Assembly: GCA_007449985.2 (NCBI GenBank) | Contig: VIIQ02000134.1 | Span: 1-64,000 of the forward strand | Reading direction: 5' to 3' | Length of the DNA stretch: 64,000 bases | DNA from: Desmodesmus armatus | Lineage: Eukaryota > Chlorophyta > Chlorophyceae > Sphaeropleales > Scenedesmaceae | Shown here: piece after piece, positions 1 to 9,747 of the stretch | Layout of the letters: the number at the start of each line of letters is the position of its first letter | How positions within the stretch are numbered: the first letter of the stretch is position 1 | The notes under the pieces: model-generated | The model's database searches: none | The model's input: the letters and a program-made list of their open reading frames with translations, nothing else | What the model was told of the DNA's origin: nothing | Position numbers and translations under genes: made by a program

Positions 1-520
1 CCCTGACGCGTGCGCAAGCTGTCGCACTCATGTGCTGCTTCTGCACTTATGAAAGTGGGGCATGGGAGGCTGCTGGCCGTCCTGTTTATCCCCCCTGCAG
101 AGTGGAAGTTCATGCAGCTAGTTGCGCAGCAGCAGCAGCCACAAGAGTGGTGTTGGCAGGTGCACTTGCCGATTGCCATGGTCGCATTGATTTCTACAAC
201 TGGAAGCGCGACTGTATCTACAAGTTGACGATTCTTATCACTCAGGGATGGTTGCAAGAATAAGGCATTTGAGCGTGATTTCAAGTGCGGCAAGGTATGC
301 TGCGAGCGCCGCCTGGCGCTCGTACGCGCGCACATGCAGACCTCGCGGCACCAGATATTGTTATGGCAGCTGTTGAATATGCATCGCAGCATAAGGGTGT
401 TGTTTTTACTGCCAGCTACGAGCTTTCTGGCAAGCCTCACATTGAGAAGCTGGTGCTGGGGTGGGAGCAGCAGCAGCAACTGCTGCTGATGCCTTTGGAA
501 ACCAGCTGGTCAATTTGTAA
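1..520 (+). pseudogene. Copy A: 3' part of the nuclease-like gene, broken by indels
   Basis: This is the same gene as 3280-4035 and 6804-7559, entered part-way through at the window edge. Several one-base differences from copies B and C (for example near 15, 87 and 180) put successive parts of the protein in different frames, so no single frame is open. The Cys-rich segment and the IDFY motif can still be read in pieces. The breaks may be true decay or poor consensus near a contig end; the density of indels compared with B and C favours the second but does not prove it. Confidence 0.7.
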
Positions 521-530
521 CTGTGCTCAC

Positions 531-1488
531 CTGGTAACAAAGGGCTCTTTGCCTTCTTGCCCAAGCTGTTGAACCAGCGGAGGATGTGGGTGGTGCCTGT
601 GGTGAGTTCATAGTACACCAAGCCGTTCTTGTCGCTGAAGCTGGGGGTGTGCTGACACGCATATGAAGAAGTGAACTGTCTGCTGCTTGTCCCCCTTGAT
701 CGTTGGCAGCGACACGTAGTCGTGCAGGGGGAGGTGCTGCAGGTCCACATATGCCCTGACATGCGCATGGGTGTAGGTGTTGTATTCCAGCGGCCCTGTC
801 GCACTGCACAATCCTAGCTAGGATTGCATTCAGCAACGCCTGTGCGACGTTCCACTCTGCCAGCAGCTGCTTGCAGAAGCTTTTCCGGGCAGCTTTCTCT
901 CCTTTTCTGTCAGCCGGTACTTCAACGCAAAACTGCGCCGCCCGAGGTTGGGATCCTCCCTCATCATGGCGTTGTACAGCTGGTGGGGGTGCAGTTGTAT
1001 TTCTGCATGACACCCTTGACAGCATCAGACTCCACCGTCGCCTGCCGCACTGTGGTGAAGTAGGATATCAGGGTGATGGTGTGTCCTTTGCGGGTCTTTG
1101 TGTGCAGCCTTCCTGCCTTGATGGCTGTACTAGCTGTTAGGGCATCTTCTCTGCTGATAAGGACAGGGCGGCCTGTGCGGAGGTTGTCCTCGACTCACCG
1201 TACTCCACAAAGTGGTCCCATCTGCCCTTCAATACAGGCTTGGGATCCTCTGCCAGCTTGTCACCACCAAGCTGCTTGCGCACCTTCTTATATAGTCTGC
1301 CGCAAGGCCATAATCGACCTGCCGTCGACGAGAGCCTGGGCGCAAGCCACGACGCATGACTTCCTGGTGGCCGGGGTGTGGCGGTTGTGACCGCTGTGCA
1401 CAGGCTCCTCCTTAGCTGGTGCCCTGCGCGTGGTTGAAAACAGCAACAGGGTGCATTTGAAAGCACTGAAGCAGCAGTGCCCAATGGG
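531..1488 (-). pseudogene. Copy A: first exon of the mariner-like transposase, broken by indels
   Basis: Aligned to 7570-8490 of copy C, this segment encodes the N-terminal helix-turn-helix part and the first catalytic region of the transposase. The donor CAG|GTGAGC at the 3' end of the exon is kept (at 530/531). Several indels shift the frame, so the protein appears in pieces in three frames. Its second exon would lie left of the window. The 5' end is given approximately because the true start codon of this transposase is not clear in any copy. Confidence 0.65.
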
Positions 1489-2741
1489 CTGGGGCTAGGG
1501 TTCAAATGGGTTTTAATCAGGGGGTGGGTCACACATGTGAGACCTTCAGAAGGTTGTTGACTTTCGCCCGTTGGTGCAGCTGCTCGCCCGCAAGCTGTGC
1601 CAGGCTGCAGTGCTACCTGGGCAGATCTGATCGCACTCACTTGTCACTCGCTCTGCTGCGCTTGTTTTTGCCCATCTGCTGCAGCGTTCCAGGCAGGCTG
1701 GTGTCGCGGACCTGCATAATCCGCAGCGGTGCGTGTACCAAAATGTGTGTTTTTGTGCATTGTGAGAGTCTATCTGGTGCAGCGGGGCCATAGACGCCTC
1801 AGCTGACTTCAGACTTGAGCAGATGCTAGTGATGTCTGGCGCGAAACTTCCAAAGGGCTTGCGTGCAGCTCTCGAAAGCAAAATGAATGACTTCTGAATG
1901 CTTTAAGAGACCTGTCAAGCACGTCACACTGGCACTGGCCTTATCGCGACAAGCCCGCCACACCTGGAAAGCTGGCAGTCTCTGCAGATTGCTTGCTGTT
2001 CCTGCTGTGGGCACCGGCTGCTCTCCAACGCCTGCTGTTCGTTGAATGCTTGATTTACTACAAACTGACGTTGCTACAGAGGGTGATGTTGATGTAAGCG
2101 CGGACCATTGGCCTTTGAACAGGGTTGAAGTTGGCTTGGATGCTTCCAGGTTGCTTTCCTTGCGCAGCAAATGAACTCGTTTCGTACTCAATATTATAGC
2201 ATTCGGCCTCGATCATGCCTGGTTGCACAGCTGTGAAAGCACAGCTGCTAACAGTGCAATACCAGGCACAGTTGACATGACATAACTCCCGTAGTGCCTG
2301 TCTCAAGCACAATGAGGTAAAGATGGGGCATCTAAGCTGCAAACTCTCAACACACATACCAGTTTATGTGACAGAATCAATGATTGGACAGCTGCTGTGT
2401 GTGCTGCCTGCCCAACAGTACACCTGGGTGGGGGCCAGTGGCACTTCCAACCCCTCTCTCACACACAACCCTGATAACTACATTGATCAAACTTGCAACA
2501 ACTACATTGAGGGCTGTGCTTTGAATAAACACAGGCTGCACTACATCTTGTTAGCTCAGCGGATGCACTGGCCACAGATCATGAAGACACTGATGCTCAC
2601 CACACAGCAGTGGCTGCAGCTGAACCCTAAACCCTATAGGTGGCATACCCTGGGAACACACACCCCATGCGCAGCCATGTGCAGGCTTGGACAGCAAACT
2701 GCTGCCATGCTGCTGCTGCATCTGCTGCATGCGCTGACGCC

Positions 2742-4965
2742 TTAGCGGTCGCCTGCATTCGGCCAGTCGCCGTTGCTGCCATGGTGCTGCTTGCCATCTG
2801 GATCTGTGAACCACTCATCCTCTCCGGATGCGATAATCCTCAACACAGTGGGCAGCTTGCGCATGTTGCGCTCCACCCCCCGGTGGTACAGCTCCCCCTT
2901 CTCAAACCTCTTAAACACACCCTTGAAGATGCGCCGCAGGGACTCACCCGAGAACACAACCCCATGGCAGCATTCATCAAACACCTTGTCTGTTGCTGCT
3001 CCCTTGACTGCACCAATGGAGTGCTCCACCAGCTGATCAATGTCTGAGCTGTGGGGGGGAAGCGAAGGCGGCAGCCTTCAGGCAGGGTGATGGTGCCGTA
3101 GCGGGACTCGATGATCTTATCCGGGATGTTGGCCTGTATGCGGACGTTGTCCATCATGATGATGGGGTCCTCACCAGTCACATTCCTAAACTTCTCCACC
3201 ATCTTGTACAGGTTGTCAGCTACCTCATCAGTAACAGTGCTTGCTGCGTCTGCTCCATCCTTCCTCTGCAGGTCACGGCATGGCGGAGCAACAGCACGGC
3301 AACAGCAAAGGGAGGGAGGCATTGATGAGGAAGGCCTTGGCAGCACATCAACTGGGGGGGATCAGGGTGAAGAAGCCACACAACAGAGCAGTGACGTGGG
3401 TGGACCGTGCTGGCAATGAGTATAAGTTGCTCAAGTCAGAGAAGAAGCAGCAGTTCATGTGGTGCACTACGGAGTGTCGGGACAAGGTGCAACACTTCAA
3501 GTTGTGCACCCCTGACGCTGTGCGCAAGCCTGTCGCACTCATGTGCTGCTTCTGCACTTATGAAAGTGGGGCATGGGAGGCTGCTGGCCGTCCTGTTATC
3601 CCCCCTGCAGAGTGGAAGTTCATGCAGCTAGTTGCGCAGCAGCAGCAGTCACAGGAGTGGTGTTGGCAGGTGCACTTGACCGATTGCCATGGTCGCATTG
3701 ATTTCTACAACTGGAAGCGCGACGTGTATCTACAAGTTGACGATTCTTATCACTTCAGGGATGGTTGCAAGAATAAGGCATTTGAGCGTGATTTCAAGTG
3801 CAACAAGGTATGCTGCGAGCGCCGCCTGGCGCTCGTACGCGCGCATCATGCAGACCTCGCGGCACCAGATATTGTTATGGCAGCTGTTGAATATGCATCG
3901 CAGCATAAGGGTGTTGTTTTTACTGCCAGCTACGAGCTTTCTGGCAAGCCTCACATTGAGAAGCTGTGTGCTGGGGTGGGAGCAGCAGCAGCAACTGCTG
4001 CTGATGCCTTTGGAAACCAGCTGGTCAATTTGTAACTGTGCTCACCTGGTAGACAAAGGGCTCTTTGCCTTCTTGCCCAAGCTTGTTGAACCAGCGGAGG
4101 ATGTGGGTGGTGCCTGTGGTGAGTTCATAGTACACCAAGCCGTTCTTGTCGCTGAAGCTGGGGTGTGCTGACACGCATATGAAGAAGTGAACTGTCTGCT
4201 GCTTGTCCCCTTGATCGTTGGCAGCGACACGTAGTCGTGCAGGGGGAGGTGCTGCAGGTCCACATATGCCCTGACATGCGCATGGGTGTAGGTGTTGTAT
4301 GTCCAGCGGCCCTCGTCGCACTGCACAATCCTAGCTAGGATTGCATTCAGCAACGCCTGTGCGACGTTCCACTCTGCCAGCAGCTGCTTGCAGAAGCTTT
4401 TCCGGGCAGCTTTCTCCTTTTCTGTCAGCCGGTACTTCAACGCAAAACTGCGCCGCCCGAGGTTGGGATCCTCCCTCATCATGGCGTTGTACAGCTGGTG
4501 GGGGGTGCAGTTGTATTTCTGCATGACACCCTTGACAGCATCAGACTCCACCGTCGCCTGCCGCACTGTGGTGAAGTAGGATATCAGGGTGATGGTGTGT
4601 CCTTTTCGGGTCTTTGTGTGCAGCCTTCCTGCCTTGATGGCTGTACTAGCTGTTAGGGCATCTTCTCTGCTGATAAGGACAGGGCGGCCTGTGCGGAGGT
4701 TGTCCTCGACGTCACCGTACTCCACAAAGTGGTCCCATCTGCCCTTCAATACAGGCTTGGGATCCTCTGCCAGCTTGTCACCACCAAGCTGCTTGCGCAC
4801 CTTCTTATATAGTCTGCCGGCAAGGCCATAATCGACCTTGCCGTCGACGAGAGCCTGGGCGCAAGCCACGACGCATGACTTCCTGGTGGCCGGGGTGTGG
4901 CGGTTGTGACCGCTGTGCACAGGCTCCTCCTTAGCTGGTGCCCTGCGCGTGGTTGAAAACAGCAA
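2742..4965 (-). CDS. Tc1/mariner-like DDE transposase, copy B (two exons, two frameshifts)
   Basis: Exon 1 is 4046-4965 and exon 2 is 2742-3265. The donor is CAG|GTGAGC, the acceptor CTGCAG|AGGAAGG, and both are phase 0. Exon 1 has a helix-turn-helix-like region (RWDHFVEYGDVEDNLRTGRP) and the first acidic motif (RAYVDLQHL). Exon 2 has the second (IIMMDNVRIQANI) and the third (FPP.SSDIDQLVEHSIGAVKG), matching the DDE pattern of Tc1/mariner/IS630 enzymes, which cut and join transposon ends. Exon 1 is one C short at 4207-4210 and exon 2 one base short in the G-run 3053-3059 (7 where 8 keeps the frame). Restored lengths, 921 and 525 nt, would give about 481 residues. The intron 3266-4045 contains the opposite-strand nuclease gene. 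Confidence 0.75.
3280..4035 (+). CDS. Zinc-binding, Vsr/restriction-fold-like nuclease nested in the transposase intron, copy B
   Basis: An open frame of 251 codons starts at ATG 3280 and ends at 4035. Order of features: a basic N-terminus; a Cys-rich part (WCTTECRD near residue 60, CCFCTY near 90) that looks like a zinc finger; then GRIDFYNWKRDVYLQVDDSYHF and ERDFK followed by RLALVR. The DFY...(E/Q)xD...H...RD spacing resembles the PD-(D/E)xK fold of Vsr and DUF559 nucleases, although the usual Glu appears as Gln. The C-terminus is Ala-rich. The gene lies wholly inside the 780 bp minus-strand transposase intron (3266-4045), leaving 14 and 10 bases at its ends. A pyrimidine-rich CTGCAG just before the ATG could be a plus-strand acceptor, so an upstream exon is possible. 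Function is inferred. Confidence 0.6.
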   Translation: MAEQQHGNSKGREALMRKALAAHQLGGIRVKKPHNRAVTWVDRAGNEYKLLKSEKKQQFMWCTTECRDKVQHFKLCTPDAVRKPVALMCCFCTYESGAWEAAGRPVIPPAEWKFMQLVAQQQQSQEWCWQVHLTDCHGRIDFYNWKRDVYLQVDDSYHFRDGCKNKAFERDFKCNKVCCERRLALVRAHHADLAAPDIVMAAVEYASQHKGVVFTASYELSGKPHIEKLCAGVGAAAATAADAFGNQLVNL

Positions 4966-5068
4966 CAGGGTGCATTTGAAAGCACTGAAGCAGCAGTGCC
5001 CAATGGGCTGGGGCTAGGGTTCAAATGGGGTTTAATCAGGGGGGTGGTCACACATGTGAGACCTTCAG

Positions 5069-6263
5069 AAGGTTGGTTGACTTTCGCCGTTGGTGCAGCT
5101 GCTCGCCCGCAAGCTGTGCCAGGCTGCAGTGCTACCTGGGCAGATCTGATCGCACTCACTTGTCACTCGCTCTGCTGCGCTTGTTTTTGCCCATCTTGCT
5201 GCAGCGTTCCAGGCAGGCTGGTGTCGCGGACCTGCATAATCCGCAGCGGTGCGTGTACCAAAAGGTGTTTTTTTGTGCATTGTGAGAGTCTATCTGGTGC
5301 AGCGGGGCCATAGACGCCTCAGCTGACTTCAGACTTGAGCAGATGCTAGTGATGTCTGGCGCGAAACTTCCAAAGGGCTTGCGTGCAGCTCTCGAAAGCA
5401 AAATGAATGACTTATGAATGCTTTAAGAGGACCTGTCAAGCACGTCACACTGGCACTGGCCTTATCGCGACAAGCCCGCCACACCTGGAAAGCTGGCAGT
5501 CTCTGCAGATTGCTTGCTGTTCCTGCTGTGGGCACCGGCTGCTCTCCAGACGCCTGCTGTTCGTTGAATGCTTGATTTACTACAAACTGACGTTGCTACA
5601 GAGGGTGATGTTGATGTAAGCGCGGACCATTGGCCTTTGAACAGGGGTGAAGTTGGCTTGGATGCTTCCAGGTTGCTTTCCTTGCGCAGCAAATGAACTC
5701 GTTTCGTACTCAATATTATAGCATTCGGCCTCGATCATGCCTGGTTGCACAGCTGTGAAAGCACAGCTGCTAACAGTGCAATACCAGGCACAGTTGACAT
5801 GACATAACTCCCAGTAGTGCCTGTCTCAAGCACAATGAGGTAAAGATGGGGCATCTAAGCTGCAAACTCTCAACACACATACCAGTTTATGTGACAGAAT
5901 CAATGATTGGACAGCTGCTGTGTGTGCTGCCTGCCCAACAGTACACCTGGGTGGGGGCCAGTGGCACTTCCAACACCCTCTCTCACACACAACCCTGATA
6001 ACTACATTGATCAAACTTGCAACAACTACATTGAGGGCTGTGCTTTGAATAAACACAGGCTGCACTACATCTTGTTAGCTCAGCGGATGCACTGGCCACA
6101 GATCATGAAGACACTGATGCTCACCACAGCAGTGGCTGCAGCTGAACCCTAAACCCTATAGGTGGCATACCCTGGGAACACACACCCCATGCGCAGCCAT
6201 GTGCAGGCTTGGACAGCAAACTGCTGCCATGCTGCTGCTGCATCTGCTGCATGCGCTGACGCC
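5069..6263. other. Non-coding part of the repeat unit downstream of the transposase (also 1550-2741)
   Basis: About 1.2 kb between the unit junction and the transposase stop. No open frame here looks like a real protein; the listed frames are short and inconsistent between copies. It holds an imperfect inverted repeat around CTGTGAAAGCACAGCTGC (5752-5770) and a CCCTAAACCCTA stretch near 6147. It probably contains the transposase 3' UTR and the left end of the element. Confidence 0.5.
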
Positions 6264-8490
6264 TTAGCGGTCGCCTGCATTCGGCCAGTCGCCGTTGCTG
6301 CCATGGTGCTGCTTGCCATCTGGATCTGTGAACCACTCATCCTCTCCGGATGCGATAATCCTCAACACAGTGGGCAGCTTGCGCATGTTGCGCTCCACCC
6401 CCCGGTGGTACAGCTCCCCCTTCTCAAACCTCTTAAACACACCCTTGAAGATGCGCCGCAGGGACTCACCCGAGAACACAACCCCATGGCAGCATTCATC
6501 AAACACCTTGTCTGTTGCTGCTCCCTTGACTGCACCAATGGAGTGCTCCACCAGCTGATCAATGTCTGAGCTGTGGGGGGGGGAAGCGAAGGCGGCAGCC
6601 TTCAGGCAGGGTGATGGTGCCGTAGCGGGACTCGATGATCTTATCCGGGATGTTGGCCTGTATGCGGACGTTGTCCATCATGATGATGGGGTCCTCACCA
6701 GTCACATTCCTAAACTTCTCCACCATCTTGTACAGGTTGTCAGCTACCTCATCAGTAACAGTGCTTGCTGCGTCTGCTCCATCCTTCCTCTGCAGGTCAC
6801 GGCATGGCGGAGCAACAGCACGGCAACAGCAAAGGGAGGGAGGCATTGATGAGGAAGGCCTTGGCAGCACATCAACTGGGGGGGATCAGGGTGAAGAAGC
6901 CACACAACAGAGCAGTGACGTGGGTGGACCGTGCTGGCAATGAGTATAAGTTGCTCAAGTCAGAGAAGAAGCAGCAGTTCATGTGGTGCACTACGGAGTG
7001 TCGGGACAAGGTGCAACACTTCAAGTTGTGCACCCCTGACGCTGTGCGCAAGCCTGTCGCACTCATGTGCTGCTTCTGCACTTATGAAAGTGGGGCATGG
7101 GAGGCTGCTGGCCGTCCTGTTATCCCCCCTGCAGAGTGGAAGTTCATGCAGCTAGTTGCGCAGCAGCAGCAGTCACAGGAGTGGTGTTGGCAGGTGCACT
7201 TGACCGATTGCCATGGTCGCATTGATTTCTACAACTGGAAGCGCGACGTGTATCTACAAGTTGACGATTCTTATCACTTCAGGGATGGTTGCAAGAATAA
7301 GGCATTTGAGCGTGATTTCAAGTGCAACAAGGTATGCTGCGAGCGCCGCCTGGCGCTCGTACGCGCGCATCATGCAGACCTCGCGGCACCAGATATTGTT
7401 ATGGCAGCTGTTGAATATGCATCGCAGCATAAGGGTGTTGTTTTTACTGCCAGCTACGAGCTTTCTGGCAAGCCTCACATTGAGAAGCTGTGTGCTGGGG
7501 TGGGAGCAGCAGCAGCAACTGCTGCTGATGCCTTTGGAAACCAGCTGGTCAATTTGTAACTGTGCTCACCTGGTAGACAAAGGGCTCTTTGCCTTCTTGC
7601 CCAAGCTTGTTGAACCAGCGGAGGATGTGGGTGGTGCCTGTGGTGAGTTCATAGTACACCAAGCCGTTCTTGTCGCTGAAGCTGGGGTGTGCTGACACGC
7701 ATATGAAGAAGTGAACTGTCTGCTGCTTGTCCCCCTTGATCGTTGGCAGCGACACGTAGTCGTGCAGGGGGAGGTGCTGCAGGTCCACATATGCCCTGAC
7801 ATGCGCATGGGTGTAGGTGTTGTATGTCCAGCGGCCCTCGTCGCACTGCACAATCCTAGCTAGGATTGCATTCAGCAACGCCTGTGCGACGTTCCACTCT
7901 GCCAGCAGCTGCTTGCAGAAGCTTTTCCGGGCAGCTTTCTCCTTTTCTGTCAGCCGGTACTTCAACGCAAAACTGCGCCGCCCGAGGTTGGGATCCTCCC
8001 TCATCATGGCGTTGTACAGCTGGTGGGGGGTGCAGTTGTATTTCTGCATGACACCCTTGACAGCATCAGACTCCACCGTCGCCTGCCGCACTGTGGTGAA
8101 GTAGGATATCAGGGTGATGGTGTGTCCTTTGCGGGTCTTTGTGTGCAGCCTTCCTGCCTTGATGGCTGTACTAGCTGTTAGGGCATCTTCTCTGCTGATA
8201 AGGACAGGGCGGCCTGTGCGGAGGTTGTCCTCGACGTCACCGTACTCCACAAAGTGGTCCCATCTGCCCTTCAATACAGGCTTGGGATCCTCTGCCAGCT
8301 TGTCACCACCAAGCTGCTTGCGCACCTTCTTATATAGTCTGCCGGCAAGGCCATAATCGACCTTGCCGTCGACGAGAGCCTGGGCGCAAGCCACGACGCA
8401 TGACTTCCTGGTGGCCGGGGTGTGGCGGTTGTGACCGCTGTGCACAGGCTCCTCCTTAGCTGGTGCCCTGCGCGTGGTTGAAAACAGCAA
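6264..8490 (-). CDS. Tc1/mariner-like DDE transposase, copy C (two exons, one frameshift)
   Basis: Exon 1 (7570-8490, 921 nt) is fully open; exon 2 is 6264-6789. The same HTH and three acidic motifs as copy B are present. About 41 residues separate the Asp of MMDN from the Glu of LVEHS, longer than DD34D/E animal elements and nearer plant-type mariner spacing. The only break is the G-run 6575-6583, with 9 bases where 8 keep the frame; copy B has 7. The protein should bind the element's ends and catalyse cut-and-paste transposition. The N-terminus is uncertain: the first codon of the open frame at 8490 is TTG, with no convincing in-frame ATG, so a short 5' exon or a later start is possible. 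The intron 6790-7569 holds the nuclease-like gene. Confidence 0.8.
6804..7559 (+). CDS. Zinc-binding, Vsr/restriction-fold-like nuclease nested in the transposase intron, copy C
   Basis: The reading frame matches copy B over 251 codons (ATG 6804, stop at 7557-7559), with no indels between them. That conservation contrasts with the frameshifts in both transposase copies. The Cys/His-rich N-terminal half may bind zinc. The second half carries IDFY, LQVDDSYHF and ERDFK, read here as a divergent Vsr/DUF559-type endonuclease core. It lies antisense inside the transposase intron (6790-7569). Possible roles are an accessory endonuclease of the transposon or a selfish, homing-like gene riding in the intron; neither is shown. 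A chance open frame is unlikely given its length, Cys motifs and composition. Confidence 0.62.
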   Translation: MAEQQHGNSKGREALMRKALAAHQLGGIRVKKPHNRAVTWVDRAGNEYKLLKSEKKQQFMWCTTECRDKVQHFKLCTPDAVRKPVALMCCFCTYESGAWEAAGRPVIPPAEWKFMQLVAQQQQSQEWCWQVHLTDCHGRIDFYNWKRDVYLQVDDSYHFRDGCKNKAFERDFKCNKVCCERRLALVRAHHADLAAPDIVMAAVEYASQHKGVVFTASYELSGKPHIEKLCAGVGAAAATAADAFGNQLVNL

Positions 8491-8592
8491 CAGGGTGCAT
8501 TTGAAAGCACTGAAGCAGCAGTGCCCAATGGGCTGGGGCTAGGGTTCAAATGGGGTTTAATCAGGGGGTGGTCACACATGTGAGACCTTCAG

Positions 8593-9747
8593 TTCGGCAG
8601 AAGTAAGCCAGGTGGAAGGTCACCGCTGCTGTCTTGGGTCGACAAGTGCAGAGAAATGCTTTTCCGTAACAAAGAATCCCTATGGGGCCCTGCTAGGGCG
8701 CAACTGGGCCCTTTTGCCCCATGGCAGTTCGGACGACATTATGGCCGTTGAATGAGAAAGTGAGGTTTGCGTTCAAAGCTCCAGAGCAGCTTACAGCTGG
8801 ATAGAGCAATCAAGATTTGAATCCCAGGGGCATATGTGCCTGTGTGTTGCCTGATCAGCGCTGGGTTGTGAGCTGCTGCTGTTGCCTTGTTGTGAGACAG
8901 TTTGTTGGAGACTGAGACAGCCTGGCCTCGCTGCTGCTGTTGGCGTTCAAAAAGCTGCTTGAGAGTCAGCTCCCTGCTGGTGCGTGGGTGGGTGCACAAG
9001 CCATGCAGCTGCTGTTACAGCATGTTGTTGAGGCAGCAGCTGCTGGTCCCCTCCTGGCCATTTTCAGCTGACAGACCCCATTTTTCACATGCAGCTGCTG
9101 TGCAGACACTCAAGGCAAGCACTGCAGCTGCCTGTACGATCTGGTAGGTACTTGTTAGCCCTAGCCAGCTGTGTGTAGACCCCTCCCATCTGTCCCTGCA
9201 TTTCAAGCCTGTGGTCCCAGTGACGGTCTGACTACTTGCTGCCAAAGCGCAAGCTCCTGGACTCTACTTTATCGGTTGGAATCGGGTGGTCTCAATATTT
9301 CTTTTAGTTGTTGAAGACGTTCCTGGGTTCGGGATTGTCAGAAGCGCAACAATCAAATCACAACAACACATCTCATGTCTGTCCACTCCAGCCTGCCTCT
9401 GCTTCGCTGCTGCGAAGCGCAAAATATGTTGCAAAACGCAACACGCATTGCATCAGGTCCCCCTCTTGTCTGCAAGATGTTGCTTGGTTCGTCCTTGAAG
9501 AGAGCATACAGCAGCATGCAGCACTGAGGGCCAGACCAGCCATGCAGAGCGTAGCAGAGGTAGCATACAACACAGGACGCCTTGGGTTCAGGCCCAGGCA
9601 GAAGTTGGCGCTTGTTGTTTTGGATGGCACTGCCTCTGCAGCATGGCGGGTGCAACAGGTACGACAGCCTTGAGCATTCAAGCTGTTGCCGCTTGCAGCT
9701 GGTCAGCTGCTGCAGGATAGAAACTCACCAGAGCATTTGTAACACAG
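8593..9747. other. Flank of the array and 5' region of the kinase gene, no confident exon
   Basis: Unique sequence between the array edge and the first exon I trust in the plus-strand kinase gene. It probably contains the promoter, 5' UTR and perhaps small first exons. For example, ATGGCGGGTGCAACAG followed by a GTACGA donor near 9643 is a possible start, but its phase does not fit the next exon. No family similarity was recognised. Confidence 0.4.

Larger units (their letters stand above)
1..8592. repeat. Head-to-tail tandem array of a ~3.52 kb transposable element (copies A, B, C)
   Basis: Seen directly: the same sequence recurs with a period of about 3,519-3,525 bp. If units are cut at the right edge of the array, copy A is the partial 1-1549, copy B is 1550-5068 and copy C is 5069-8592. 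B and C are nearly identical, differing mostly by one or two bases in homopolymers; A has more small indels. Each internal junction reads GACCTTCAGAAGGTTG, a short near-palindrome (ACCTTC/GAAGGT); after copy C the similarity stops abruptly at 8592. A 5 bp AAGGT...ACCTT terminal repeat separated by CAG is possible but weak. Each full unit carries one transposase and one nested nuclease-like gene. The left edge lies outside the window. Confidence 0.9.

Noticed and set aside
6140..6160. CCCTAAACCCTA stretch resembling plant-type telomere repeat
   Set aside because: Only about two units, present at the same place in each element copy; it is part of the transposon unit, not a telomere tract.
6162..6569. 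Plus-strand 135-codon frame repeated in each array copy (also 2640-3047)
   Set aside because: It overlaps the transposase C-terminal exon on the other strand and reads as low-complexity antisense with no motif; the minus-strand DDE signature is the real signal.
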